Shown here piece after piece: positions 8,193-16,846 of a stretch of 64,000 nucleotides of DNA. The notes beneath the pieces were generated by a model. It did no database searches, was not told the origin of the DNA, and worked only from the letters and a program-made list of their open reading frames with translations. Within the stretch, counting starts at the first letter, position 1. Every line of letters starts with the position of its first letter. Source of the stretch: JAJRVM01 sp041752115 (lineage in GTDB: Bacteria; Planctomycetota; Planctomycetia; Pirellulales; Pirellulaceae); contig JBGSHS010000043.1 of NCBI GenBank assembly GCA_041752115.1, positions 20,142-84,141 on the forward strand, given 5' to 3'. The position numbers were made by a program, and so were the translations under genes.

Positions 8193-9650
8193 ATGATTTC
8201 GATCGATGATCAGTATGTGACGTCGGTTGCGCCGAACATGGATGCCGCCAAGAATGGCCGAACGCTGGTCTTCAAGAGGCAGTTCAAGGTCCTCCGCATT
8301 TCCGAGGACCAGACCGTGATTTTCGGTCAGTGCCAGGGGAGTGGCAAGACCCCCTATTATTGCTCCAGCGACTTTGCCAATCCGCAGTCGCCCGTCCATC
8401 GCTGCAGTTGTCCCAGCCGGCAGTTTCCCTGCAAGCACTGTCTGGGGCTGATGTTCGCCTTCGTTCAAGATCGTTCCCGATTCGAGATCGCTCCGGTGCC
8501 CGATGATTTGCAGACGAAGCGGGACAAGGCCGAAGCGCGTATGGCGAAGAAGCGAGTCGAGGCGGTCAAGCCAAAGAAAGTGAACAAGAGTGCCCTGGCC
8601 AAGAAGATCAAGGCTCAACTCGAAGGGTTGGACCTGCTCCAGCGTCTGACCGAGAACCTGGTGGGCATTGGCATTGGCAATATGAATGCCAAGTCGGCGC
8701 AGGAGATTGAGCATCAGGCCAGGCAGCTGGGAGACGCTTATTTGCCGGGTGCGCAGTTTGTCTTGCGTGCCTACACGGGGCTCTTTTCCCAGCCTGACGG
8801 AACTTTCAATGATGCGATGACTTCCACGGCACGCGAAGCGATCTACAGCGAAGCCCTCGATCGCCTGTCGACACTCCATGCGCTGGTGAAGCAGGGGCGG
8901 AACTACCTGGAAAAGCGATTGAGTGATCCCGAGTTGGCACCGGATACGGAATCGAGTATTGCCGCCTGGCTGGGGCACGCGTGGCAGCTGACGGAATTGC
9001 GGCAATTGGGGCGGGTGATTCCGGACGCCCAGTTGATGCAGCTCGCCTTCAATTCGCACGATGATCCAGCCCGGGGTGAGTGGATTGACACGGGGGTTTG
9101 GGTGGAACTTGGCGGCGGAAACGTCTATACGACCAGGAACTACCGTCCCTATCGGGCCGCCAAGTTCATCAAAGCGGAAGACAGTTTCTTTCAGGTTGCT
9201 CAGGTCCCGGAGCTGTTCGTATACCCGGGCGACATGAATCCGCGGATTCGCTGGGATACGATGACGGCGCGCCCGGCCGAGACGAGCGATTTCGCCGCGG
9301 TGCATCAGAGCGCTCAGCGGGACTTTGCAGCTCTCGTTAAGCAGATCAAGGGGAATCTCAAGGGGCCTCTTTCGGAAAAGCAACCTGTTTGCCTGTTGGC
9401 GTTTCGTCGCTTGGGGCTCGTGGGTGAAACGTTCGTCGTCGAAGATGCGTCGGGTAACCGACTGGCGATGACCGATCGCGGAATGGCGGAAGAACCTGCG
9501 AGTGTGCAGCTCCTGCGACTGGTGCCCCCCGCCCTGTTGCGCGATCAGGTCTTGGTTTCGCGATTTCGTCACGATCTTGACACGGGGCGTCTTGAAATCA
9601 AGCCCCTGGGTATCGTCACGGCCGACGAATCTGTGCGGTTGACGTTATAA
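8193..9650 (+). CDS. SWIM zinc-finger protein (first gene of MoxR/VWA cluster)
   Basis: The start at 8193 follows GGGGAG with five bases spacing; the in-frame sequence upstream is not protein-like. The 485-residue product carries a SWIM motif, Cys71-x-Cys73-(x6)-Cys80-x-His82 (CSCPSRQFPCKH), which binds zinc and usually mediates protein or nucleic-acid contact. A Lys/Arg-rich, probably helical linker follows (about residues 105-140), then a helical region, and a beta-rich C-terminal half (WVELGGGNVYTTRNYRPYRAAKFI...). SWIM genes of this length are known to me next to MoxR, DUF5682 and VWA genes in Actinobacteria and other bacteria. It is nine bases upstream of the HEAT-repeat gene, so the five genes are likely one operon. 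Confidence 0.85.
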   Translation: MISIDDQYVTSVAPNMDAAKNGRTLVFKRQFKVLRISEDQTVIFGQCQGSGKTPYYCSSDFANPQSPVHRCSCPSRQFPCKHCLGLMFAFVQDRSRFEIAPVPDDLQTKRDKAEARMAKKRVEAVKPKKVNKSALAKKIKAQLEGLDLLQRLTENLVGIGIGNMNAKSAQEIEHQARQLGDAYLPGAQFVLRAYTGLFSQPDGTFNDAMTSTAREAIYSEALDRLSTLHALVKQGRNYLEKRLSDPELAPDTESSIAAWLGHAWQLTELRQLGRVIPDAQLMQLAFNSHDDPARGEWIDTGVWVELGGGNVYTTRNYRPYRAAKFIKAEDSFFQVAQVPELFVYPGDMNPRIRWDTMTARPAETSDFAAVHQSAQRDFAALVKQIKGNLKGPLSEKQPVCLLAFRRLGLVGETFVVEDASGNRLAMTDRGMAEEPASVQLLRLVPPALLRDQVLVSRFRHDLDTGRLEIKPLGIVTADESVRLTL

Positions 9651-9659
9651 GGAGTCGTC

Positions 9660-11450
9660 ATGAGCATTGGGATCCTGGCGGACGTTTATCGGGAAACGCG
9701 GCGATTGGCGATTGCCGGGAGCGTCGTGGCGCCCGGCGACTTTCGCCTGCAGAAATTGATCGAGCCGCTGAACAAATTGGGTGAGAAGGCTCCGGTGTTT
9801 CTTCGCGTTGCCCAGTGCGTGGAACAAGTGATTCAGTCGAGCGAACGAACGGCATCGGCTGCTTTGCTGGAATTGGCTTCGCTGGTAGGGTCGATCCTGT
9901 ACACGCAGGGGACGACTGGCGTGGAGGGGGAACTGGCTGACCTTCCCCCCTGCCCGCTCGCGTCGAGCAGGAGTCAGATCAGCGCGCGGCTTCTCAAGCC
10001 GCTGCTGGCGGCCTTGACTTCGACAGGTTCCGGGCGTTTGGAGCAGATCAAGTCGGCGTACGAGATGAGCCTGTTCCACGATTTGCGCCTGGTGCGACCG
10101 GCGCTGCAGGCGTTGGACGATTCGTATGCCGAGATCCGGGATTTTGTCGCGCAGAAGATCTTGCCGCTGTATGGCCGAGCGATCCTGGACGATCTGAAGG
10201 TGGCCTTCGATATCAAGGGCAACGTCGCGGACGGGCAGCGGCTCACACTGATTCACAGCATCGCTCCCGAAGAGGCCCGCGAGCTGGTGATGAAGGCTTT
10301 GGAAGACGGCTCCAAGGAAGTCAAGCTGGCCGCGATCGAATGCCTGGGGAATTCTGACGAAGACCTGAACTATCTGCTGCAGCAGGCACGAGCCAGATCG
10401 AAGGACGTACGAGCAGCGGCGCTGCTCTCGCTGGCGCGGATCAAGTCCCGGGACGCTCAGACGCACCTTGCGAAAACGCTTGATTCGAAAGACGTCGGCT
10501 TGCTCGTCCGAGCGGCGGAAGAAGTGGCTCCTCAAGATCTGATTGCGGGCGCGGTCGAGCGCGCTCGAAGCGAATTGGCTACCCTGCCTGGCGTGCAAGA
10601 CACGGCGCAGCAGAAGGCTGCCGTGGAGCGTCTTCTGTCGCTGCTGCACATTGCCACGGCTCGACTCGATACGGCAGGTGAACAACTGCTGATGGACATG
10701 CTCGATCATGCCAGCACCTGGTCGCACATCAACTCGGATCCAGGAAAGGAGGACTTGATCACGTTGGGCATCAAGCGGTTGTCGGCCGGGAGTCAGAAGG
10801 GGGCCCAATATCTGGTTTCACAGCGCGAGATGATCTCGGTCGAGAACTGGCCGGCTGTAGTTTTTGCTGCCCGCAGGGGGCTGGAGCCGGCGCAGTTCTT
10901 TCAGACGTTCGTTCCCTACCTGGAGTCAGAGCCGAAAAGCAAGTCTCGCACGCATCCGCGAACCGAGTGCATCGTGAATCACCTGACCGGCCGTGGCGAT
11001 ACGTACTGCTACGAATGGAACAAACGCGGTGAGTCGCCGTTGCCGCCGCTGGATCCCGCATGGCTTGACGCAGCGATCAAGCTCGATCGCATGGAGGTCG
11101 TTCGCGCACTGGCGTCAACCCCGAATGCCAGCTTGCACAAGTACTTATCGGACAAGCGCCGCACGCTCAAAACCCAGGGCAAGACAGCCGACGACTGGGC
11201 GCTGGCGCGAGCCATGCTCGATTCGCGTCATCCCGAGGCCGAGCAGTTTGTTCTGGAGAGAGTGCGCGCCGTCAAGAATTCGAGCACCTATTGGCATCAG
11301 ACGATGTGGACTCAATTGGGCAGTCGACTCTCTGCATCAGCCATTCCCGAACTCGAAGCAATGATCGCCGATCCCCGGACGAACAACCATTTTGGCAAGG
11401 AATTGCTGGAAGCGGTCAGGACGATTCGAAATCGTTCCCAATCGTCATGA
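9660..11450 (+). CDS. HEAT-repeat protein of the MoxR/VWA cluster
   Basis: This encodes 596 residues without signal peptide or membrane segment. Helical HEAT-like repeats are visible in the middle, for example RPALQALDDSYAEIRDFVAQKILP, EEARELVMKALEDGSKEVKLAAIECLG, ARSKDVRAAALLSLARI and TLDSKDVGLLVRAAEEV (about residues 140-310). This is a scaffold-type architecture for binding other proteins. In comparable clusters the gene in this position is a DUF5691-type protein; I cannot confirm that assignment by eye. The ribosome site AAGGAG is seven bases before the ATG, and the gap to the SWIM gene is nine bases. It is followed by a 95-base gap and the AAA+ gene. Confidence 0.75.
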   Translation: MSIGILADVYRETRRLAIAGSVVAPGDFRLQKLIEPLNKLGEKAPVFLRVAQCVEQVIQSSERTASAALLELASLVGSILYTQGTTGVEGELADLPPCPLASSRSQISARLLKPLLAALTSTGSGRLEQIKSAYEMSLFHDLRLVRPALQALDDSYAEIRDFVAQKILPLYGRAILDDLKVAFDIKGNVADGQRLTLIHSIAPEEARELVMKALEDGSKEVKLAAIECLGNSDEDLNYLLQQARARSKDVRAAALLSLARIKSRDAQTHLAKTLDSKDVGLLVRAAEEVAPQDLIAGAVERARSELATLPGVQDTAQQKAAVERLLSLLHIATARLDTAGEQLLMDMLDHASTWSHINSDPGKEDLITLGIKRLSAGSQKGAQYLVSQREMISVENWPAVVFAARRGLEPAQFFQTFVPYLESEPKSKSRTHPRTECIVNHLTGRGDTYCYEWNKRGESPLPPLDPAWLDAAIKLDRMEVVRALASTPNASLHKYLSDKRRTLKTQGKTADDWALARAMLDSRHPEAEQFVLERVRAVKNSSTYWHQTMWTQLGSRLSASAIPELEAMIADPRTNNHFGKELLEAVRTIRNRSQSS

Positions 11451-11545
11451 GTGTGCAGGTGCTTCGCGTGAGAAGCAGGCCTCTGGCCAGCCGCGCGCTG
11501 GCAGAAGCGATCGCACAGAGCAACTCCGTTTGACTTGAAGAGACG

Positions 11546-12682
11546 ATGCATATGGCCAAGCGAAAAACGGTTGAGGAAACCGCCGCGTCCCCGAACGGTC
11601 CAGCCGAAGTTCTGCGCGCTCCGGCGGAAGAGCTCTTCGCCGAAGAGCTCGATGCGCTGATCCTGAGCGATACGTACGACCGGCCACCGGGCTGGCGGAT
11701 GTCTCCTCGAGCAGTTCTGACTTATATCTGTGGCGGCCAGGTCGGCGACCGGAGCATTACGCCCAAGTATATCGGACATCAGCGGCTGGTCGAGATCGCC
11801 ATCTCCACGCTCGTCACCGATCGTGCACTGCTCTTGATCGGAGAACCGGGAACGGCCAAGTCGTGGCTGTCGGAGCATTTGACGGCGGCGATCAACGGCG
11901 ACTCGACGAAAGTCGTGCAGGGGACGGCCGGTACCACCGAAGAGCAGATCCGCTACACCTGGAACTATGCCATGCTCATTGCACATGGTCCCAGCGATGC
12001 GGCGTTGATTCGCAGTCCGATCTTCCGCGCTATGGAGTCCGGCACTATTGCGCGCTTCGAAGAAATCACTCGCTGTGTTTCGGAAGTCCAGGACGCCATG
12101 ATCTCCCTCCTTTCCGAGCAGCGTCTTTCCATCCCGGAACTGACGCGCGAAGTCGCGGCGATGAAGGGGTTCTCGGTGATTGCCACCGCCAATACCCGGG
12201 ACCGCGGAGTCAATGACATGTCGGCGGCGCTCAAACGCCGCTTCAACATGGTCGTCCTTCCTTCGCCCGCCACGCTGGAGCTGGAGATGGACATCGTCAA
12301 GCGTCGCGTGCAGGACCTGGCGACGAACCTCGACTTGAAAGCTGCCGTTCCTGCTGACGAGGCGATTGAGAAGGTCGTGACGATCTTCCGCGAACTGCGC
12401 ACCGGCCAGACCTTGGACGGCAAGAATAAAGTGAAAAGCCCCTCGGGCGTGTTGTCGACTGCCGAAGCGATCTCGGTACTTGCCGGAAGCATGGCGCTGG
12501 CCGCCAATTTCGGAACCGGGCACGTCTCGGCGGATGATCTTGCCTCCGGAATTCAGGGAGCGGTCATCAAAGACGAAGAGAAAGACAAGATCGTGTGGCA
12601 AGAATACTTGTCCAACGTACTGAAGAAGCGTGGCGCCCGGTGGCGTCCGCTGTTCGACGCCTGTTCGGAGCAATTGGCGTGA
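11546..12682 (+). CDS. MoxR-type AAA+ ATPase
   Basis: The 378-residue protein has all elements of a MoxR AAA+ ATPase: Walker A GEPGTAKS (99-106), a Walker-B-like IARFEEITR at about 169-176 in which the usual Asp-Glu is Glu-Glu, SVIATANTRDRG as sensor 1, and an arginine-finger region LKRRFN. MoxR proteins work as hexameric chaperone-like ATPases with VWA-domain partners, one of which is encoded two genes downstream. An alternative start at the second ATG (11552) would shorten it by two residues. Its TGA stop overlaps the GTG start of the DUF5682 gene (GTGA at 12679-12682), which points to translational coupling and matched expression. Confidence 0.93.
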   Translation: MHMAKRKTVEETAASPNGPAEVLRAPAEELFAEELDALILSDTYDRPPGWRMSPRAVLTYICGGQVGDRSITPKYIGHQRLVEIAISTLVTDRALLLIGEPGTAKSWLSEHLTAAINGDSTKVVQGTAGTTEEQIRYTWNYAMLIAHGPSDAALIRSPIFRAMESGTIARFEEITRCVSEVQDAMISLLSEQRLSIPELTREVAAMKGFSVIATANTRDRGVNDMSAALKRRFNMVVLPSPATLELEMDIVKRRVQDLATNLDLKAAVPADEAIEKVVTIFRELRTGQTLDGKNKVKSPSGVLSTAEAISVLAGSMALAANFGTGHVSADDLASGIQGAVIKDEEKDKIVWQEYLSNVLKKRGARWRPLFDACSEQLA

Positions 12683-15078
12683 GTGATCCTTGGCACATTC
12701 AGGTGTTTGGCGTACGCCATCTCTCGCCCAGCGGTGCCTGGCATCTGCGCCGGTTTCTGGAGCGAGTTCGGCCGGAACTGATCCTGGTGGAAGGATTGGC
12801 CGATGCGGTCGAATTGACGCAGCACTGGGGGAGGAAAGGAACTCGACCACCCATTGCCATCCTGGCCTATACGGCCGACTTGCCGGTCCGCACACTTGTG
12901 TATCCGCTGGCCCGTTACAGTCCGGAGTTTCAGGCGGTGTTGTGGGCAGACCAGCATCACGTGCCGCTGGAGTTCATTGACCTGCCTTCCGACATCTTTC
13001 TCGGCCTGCAGGATCAGGAATATCGCCGTCTGGAACGGGCCCTGGCCGCCTCACAAGAGAATGAGGAGGTTGGAGCTTCGCCTCATCCGGCTGACGACGC
13101 CGGCAAGTCGGCGGACGAGCCTGGGCGGTCCGCTCGGGAAGAGATAGGGCCTCGGGTGGAAGCTGCCGACGAGCGTCGTTGCTCGCTCTACGAGCAGGTA
13201 GCCCGGCAAGCCGGGGAGCGCGACTATGACGCGTATTGGGAGCGGAACTTCGAGCACAATGTGAGTGATGAGTCGTATCGGCGAGCGGCGTTCGAGCTGG
13301 GCCGGTCGCTGCGCGACCTGGATCGTGACCCGCTCCCGCGTCGAGCCGAAAGCCTGGTTCGCGAAGCGTACATGCGGCGCTGCATCGTGGCAGCGATGGA
13401 GAGGGGCATTGATCCCAAGAAAATAGTCGCGGTCGTCGGGGCCTTTCACGCGCCGGTCCTCAGCGGTGAACATCCCGCCCTGACCGACGCCGAGCTGGCG
13501 CAGTTGCCACGTCGTGTGAGCAAGCTCACCTTGATGCCCTACTCGTACTTCCGACTCTCAGCTCAGTCGGGCTATGGAGCAGGGAATGCTGCTCCGGCAT
13601 ACTTCGAACTGATGTGGGATGCGCTGGAAAACAACGACCTTGATTCCCTGGCCGGACGCTATCTGAGCATGGTGGCCCGTCAGGTCCGGTCCGGGGGCAC
13701 GCATCGCTCGACGGCCGACGTGATTGAAGGCGTGCGACTTGCCCGCACCCTCTCCGCTCTTCACGATGGAACCGCGCCTACGCTGGCTGATCTGCACGAT
13801 GCAGCCGTGACGCTGATCGGTCATGGCGAACTGGCCAGCATTGCGGATGCGCTGGTGCGAATCGACGTGGGAACGGCGATTGGAGAACTCCCTGCGGGCG
13901 TCAGTCGAACGTCCATTCAAGACGATTTCGAACGGCACCTGGTTCGATTGAAACTCGACAAGTATCGAACCGCAGTCTGGCACGACCTGACGCTCGACCT
14001 GCGCGAGAACCGCCAGGTGAAGACAGAGGCCGCCGCGTTTCTGGACCTCGCCCGCTCCTCGTTTCTGCATCGCTTGCGAGTCCTGGAGATCCGCTTTGCC
14101 ACCTATGTTCCCTCGAGTCAGCAGTCGGCCACGTGGGCAGAACAGTGGGCGCTGCAATGGTCGCCGGAAAGCGAGATTGCACTGGTGGAGTCGGTGCTGC
14201 TGGGCGAAACAGTCGAACTGGCCGCGGCACACAAGTTGAAGCGGGCGATCGAAGAGTCCACGACGATCGACGCGGCGGCGTTGCTGGTGAGTGACGCCTG
14301 TCAGTGCGGCTTGCCCGCCACGATGGAGCATGCGCGCGGTCGTCTGCAGAAGCTGGCAACCGAGAGCTCTGCCCTGGCTGCCATTGCCGGAGCGGCTTTT
14401 CAGTTGATGCAGGTGGTGCGGTACGGAGACGTGCGGAGATTCGAGACGGCTCCGCTCGTTCCGCTGATGGAAGAACTCTTTGTACAAGGCTGTCTGGCAT
14501 TGCAGGAGGCGTCCAACTGCGACAGCGCCGCCGCAAAGGAGATGGCGTTGGCCATCGATCGGATGAATCGTGTTGCTCTGGAGTTTTCCGATCGCGTGGA
14601 TGAACCGCTGTGGCGGAGAAAACTGCAGCAGCTGTCGGACGCGGATGATCGCAATCCACTTCTCTCCGGACTCGCCTGTGCGATTCTGCTGGAACGGGGC
14701 TGGATGAACAACGAGACGCTCGCTCGCGAAGTCTCGCGCCGGCTGTCGCCAGGAATTGCGGCCGATCTGGGAGCCGGCTGGTTTGAAGGACTTGCCGGAC
14801 GCAATCGCTATGCGCTGATCGCCCGCCAGGTCTTGTGGGAACAGCTGGCCGACTACGTTCGCTCGCTGGATGAGGAGCAGTTCCGTCGTTCACTCGTGTT
14901 CCTGCGACGAGCGTTCGGTTCGTTCAGTCCCAACGAAAAGCGGAGTATCGCCGAGAACCTGTCGAACGTGTGGGGCTTGGACGTCGACCAGGCCGCCGAG
15001 GCGCTCGACGGTCCTTTGTCGGCGGCGGAAGAGCAGGCGATCCATGATCTGAACCAGTTCGACTTCGGGGATTTGTGA
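12679..15078 (+). CDS. DUF5682 family protein (GX2H-motif, TraB/TIKI-like?)
   Basis: The start is the GTG at 12679 overlapping the MoxR stop; it gives WHIQVFGVRHLSPSGAWHL at the N-terminus, as in DUF5682 proteins. The product has 799 residues and no membrane segment. Two GX2H motifs are visible, GVRH (11-14) and GAFH (254-257, in AVVGAFHAP), plus Glu38 in LILVEG. These resemble the paired GX2H motifs and early Glu of the TraB/TIKI/EreA-like superfamily, so a metal-dependent hydrolase or binding activity is possible; this is inference. The C-terminal two thirds is mostly helical. The stop overlaps the next start (TGATG, 15076-15080). Function is unknown. Confidence 0.85.
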   Translation: MSDPWHIQVFGVRHLSPSGAWHLRRFLERVRPELILVEGLADAVELTQHWGRKGTRPPIAILAYTADLPVRTLVYPLARYSPEFQAVLWADQHHVPLEFIDLPSDIFLGLQDQEYRRLERALAASQENEEVGASPHPADDAGKSADEPGRSAREEIGPRVEAADERRCSLYEQVARQAGERDYDAYWERNFEHNVSDESYRRAAFELGRSLRDLDRDPLPRRAESLVREAYMRRCIVAAMERGIDPKKIVAVVGAFHAPVLSGEHPALTDAELAQLPRRVSKLTLMPYSYFRLSAQSGYGAGNAAPAYFELMWDALENNDLDSLAGRYLSMVARQVRSGGTHRSTADVIEGVRLARTLSALHDGTAPTLADLHDAAVTLIGHGELASIADALVRIDVGTAIGELPAGVSRTSIQDDFERHLVRLKLDKYRTAVWHDLTLDLRENRQVKTEAAAFLDLARSSFLHRLRVLEIRFATYVPSSQQSATWAEQWALQWSPESEIALVESVLLGETVELAAAHKLKRAIEESTTIDAAALLVSDACQCGLPATMEHARGRLQKLATESSALAAIAGAAFQLMQVVRYGDVRRFETAPLVPLMEELFVQGCLALQEASNCDSAAAKEMALAIDRMNRVALEFSDRVDEPLWRRKLQQLSDADDRNPLLSGLACAILLERGWMNNETLAREVSRRLSPGIAADLGAGWFEGLAGRNRYALIARQVLWEQLADYVRSLDEEQFRRSLVFLRRAFGSFSPNEKRSIAENLSNVWGLDVDQAAEALDGPLSAAEEQAIHDLNQFDFGDL

Positions 15079-16268
15079 TGAGCGTGGACAGCGAACAGGT
15101 CAAGCGGTGGCGACTGATCCTCGGTCCGTCGGCACACGATTCACTCGGCCAATGTTGCAGCGAACTGTCGCTGTCCGCTGCCCAGAGCGAAATGGATCAG
15201 GCGCTGGCTGCCATCTACGACGAGTCCGAAGCGGCCGGCGCCGCCGGTGGGCAACGGAGCGCCGGACTGGGCGGATCGTCTCCTCGGCTGGCCAAGTGGC
15301 TGGGTGATATCCGCAACTACTTCCAGGAAGACGTGGTATCGGTGATTCAGCAAGATGCCATCGAACTCAAAGGGCTGACGCAGCTGCTGTTTGAGCCGGA
15401 AACGCTCAAGAACGTCCAGCCGAACGTGCAGCTGGTCGGTACGCTCATGTCACTCCGCGGGCAGATTCCTGAGCGAACGAAGGAGACCGCACGCATGGTC
15501 GTGCGCGCTGTCGTCGACCAAATCAAGCTGTTGCTCGAACAGAAGATCCGCCAGGCAGTGATGGGTGCGTTGAACCGGAGACAACACTCACCACTCCCCA
15601 GCGCGACGAGCATCGACTGGAAATGGACCATCGGCCGAAACCTGAAGAACTACCAGCCGAACCTTGGGATGATCGTGCCCGAACGCGTCTATTTTTATGC
15701 GCGCGCCCGACGCACGCACCATTGGACTGTGATTGTCGATATGGACCAGAGCGGCTCGATGGCCGAATCGGTCGTGTATGGAGCCGTGACCGGTTCGATC
15801 TTCGCGTCGTTGCCCGCGCTCAAAACACATGTGATTGCCTTCGACACAGAAGTGGTCGACCTGACGGAATCTTGCGGCAATGACCCGGTGGAGATGCTCT
15901 TTGGCGTGCAGTTGGGCGGAGGAACCGACATCAACAAGTCGGTCGCTTATTGTGAACGGTTCATCGAAGAGCCCACTCGCACGCTGTTCATCATGATTAC
16001 AGATCTGTTCGAGGGAGGGAATCAAACTCAGTTGGTGCGGAGATTGGGCGAGATGGCCGCGAGCGGCGTCCGGTGCATGTGCCTGCTGGCCCTCTCCGAT
16101 GGTGGCAAGCCTGACTATGACGAAGGGTTGGCACGCAAGCTTGCCGCGCTGGGAATTCCCTGCTTCGCCTGCACGCCCAGCCGTCTTCCCGAAATGCTCG
16201 CCGGCGCACTGCGTGGCATGGACCTGCAGGCATTGGCCGAGCGAGCAGGCGTGAGGCGTGAGGCGTGA
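15078..16268 (+). CDS. VWA-domain protein, MoxR partner
   Basis: The ATG at 15078 overlaps the DUF5682 stop; a GTG one codon earlier is an alternative. The protein has 396 residues. The N-terminal half is helical. The C-terminal half is a von Willebrand A domain with an intact metal-ion-dependent adhesion site, DQSGS at 223-227, the conserved Thr region GGGTDINKSV and the later Asp in IMITDLFEGG. Such CoxE-like VWA proteins dock on MoxR ATPases. There is no signal peptide, so the complex is cytoplasmic. The last residues (GVRREA) are encoded by an AGGCGTG tandem repeat at 16247-16270, suggesting that repeat expansion has altered the gene end. Confidence 0.9.
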   Translation: MSVDSEQVKRWRLILGPSAHDSLGQCCSELSLSAAQSEMDQALAAIYDESEAAGAAGGQRSAGLGGSSPRLAKWLGDIRNYFQEDVVSVIQQDAIELKGLTQLLFEPETLKNVQPNVQLVGTLMSLRGQIPERTKETARMVVRAVVDQIKLLLEQKIRQAVMGALNRRQHSPLPSATSIDWKWTIGRNLKNYQPNLGMIVPERVYFYARARRTHHWTVIVDMDQSGSMAESVVYGAVTGSIFASLPALKTHVIAFDTEVVDLTESCGNDPVEMLFGVQLGGGTDINKSVAYCERFIEEPTRTLFIMITDLFEGGNQTQLVRRLGEMAASGVRCMCLLALSDGGKPDYDEGLARKLAALGIPCFACTPSRLPEMLAGALRGMDLQALAERAGVRREA

Positions 16269-16270
16269 GG
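16247..16270. repeat. AGGCGTG tandem heptamer over a gene end
   Basis: Three consecutive AGGCGTG units followed by AGG span the last codons and stop of the VWA gene. The same heptamer, usually as GAGGCGTGAGG, is found just after the stops at 1014 and 5748, near 18475, and inverted at 16570-16580. Confidence 0.7.
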
Positions 16271-16357
16271 CTCGAGGGGAGCCCCAGGCGTGCTTCTGGT
16301 CACGGGGCGGAGTTCGAGCGTTTCTCCTCGTCTCGTCCTCAGGGGAGAAGAAAACGT

Positions 16358-16505
16358 TCTCACGCCAAGACGCCAAGAAACAGAAGTGTTCCAGGAGGAA
16401 CACCACCTTGCCGTTACCAGCACGAGCCAGAAAGGAGATCGCTTCTGTGCGTTGCTCCGAACACTTGGGTTTCCCCCTCTTCGCGCCTTTGCGCCTTGGC
16501 GTGAG
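16358..16505. repeat. Extragenic element with CTCACGCCAAG / CTTGGCGTGAG ends, copy 1
   Basis: The left end reads TCTCACGCCAAGACGCCAAG and the right end GCGCCTTTGCGCCTTGGCGTGAG, so the termini are inverted repeats about 148 bases apart. The interior is not coding. A second element with the same right end lies at 60103-60189. The structure is like a MITE or a REP-type extragenic palindrome. It lies 90 bases after the VWA gene. Confidence 0.7.
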
Positions 16506-16537
16506 CCTACTGCTTTTCGCGTTACGGGCCAAGTGCC

Positions 16538-16576
16538 GGCGTGAGGCCCCATGCGCGCGGGGCCCGCGCTCACGCC
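16538..16576. terminator. Strong GC-rich hairpin after the five-gene cluster
   Basis: GGCGTGAG (16538-16545) pairs with CTCACGCC (16569-16576) and inside it GCCCC (16546-16550) pairs with GGGGC (16559-16563), leaving a five-base bulge on one side. There is no T-run, so an intrinsic terminator is possible but not certain. The outer arms belong to the GGCGTGAG repeat family. Confidence 0.4.
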
Positions 16577-16846
16577 TCACTACCGAAAAAGAGCCTTTCC
16601 GTATTGTCGAAGCGGATTGGAACCGGTAGATTATTCACCCAAATGAGGGGGTCTTGCGTCCGCCTGCTGTGTAGAGTCACAGGTGGTCGCGCGGGAGTTC
16701 TTCCTGGATGAGGTAGGCCTGCCATTCGATCAATGCCGTGTGGCGTCTTAGCTGGGAGACCTTTGGGTCCTGCAGGATCGTTTGGGTAGGAATGAGAAAC
16801 CAAGAACGAGGTTGAATGGCGTTGGGCGTTCGCAGCGCGGCAGGCA

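Noticed and set aside
8106..9572. A 488-codon minus-strand open frame opposite the SWIM gene
   Set aside because: It is the antisense of the well-supported SWIM gene; its sequence has no recognisable domain and mirrors the codon pattern of the sense strand.
9645..12895. Long minus-strand open frames opposite the HEAT and MoxR genes
   Set aside because: Antisense frames of high-GC genes; rich in Arg, Gln and His with no domain motif.
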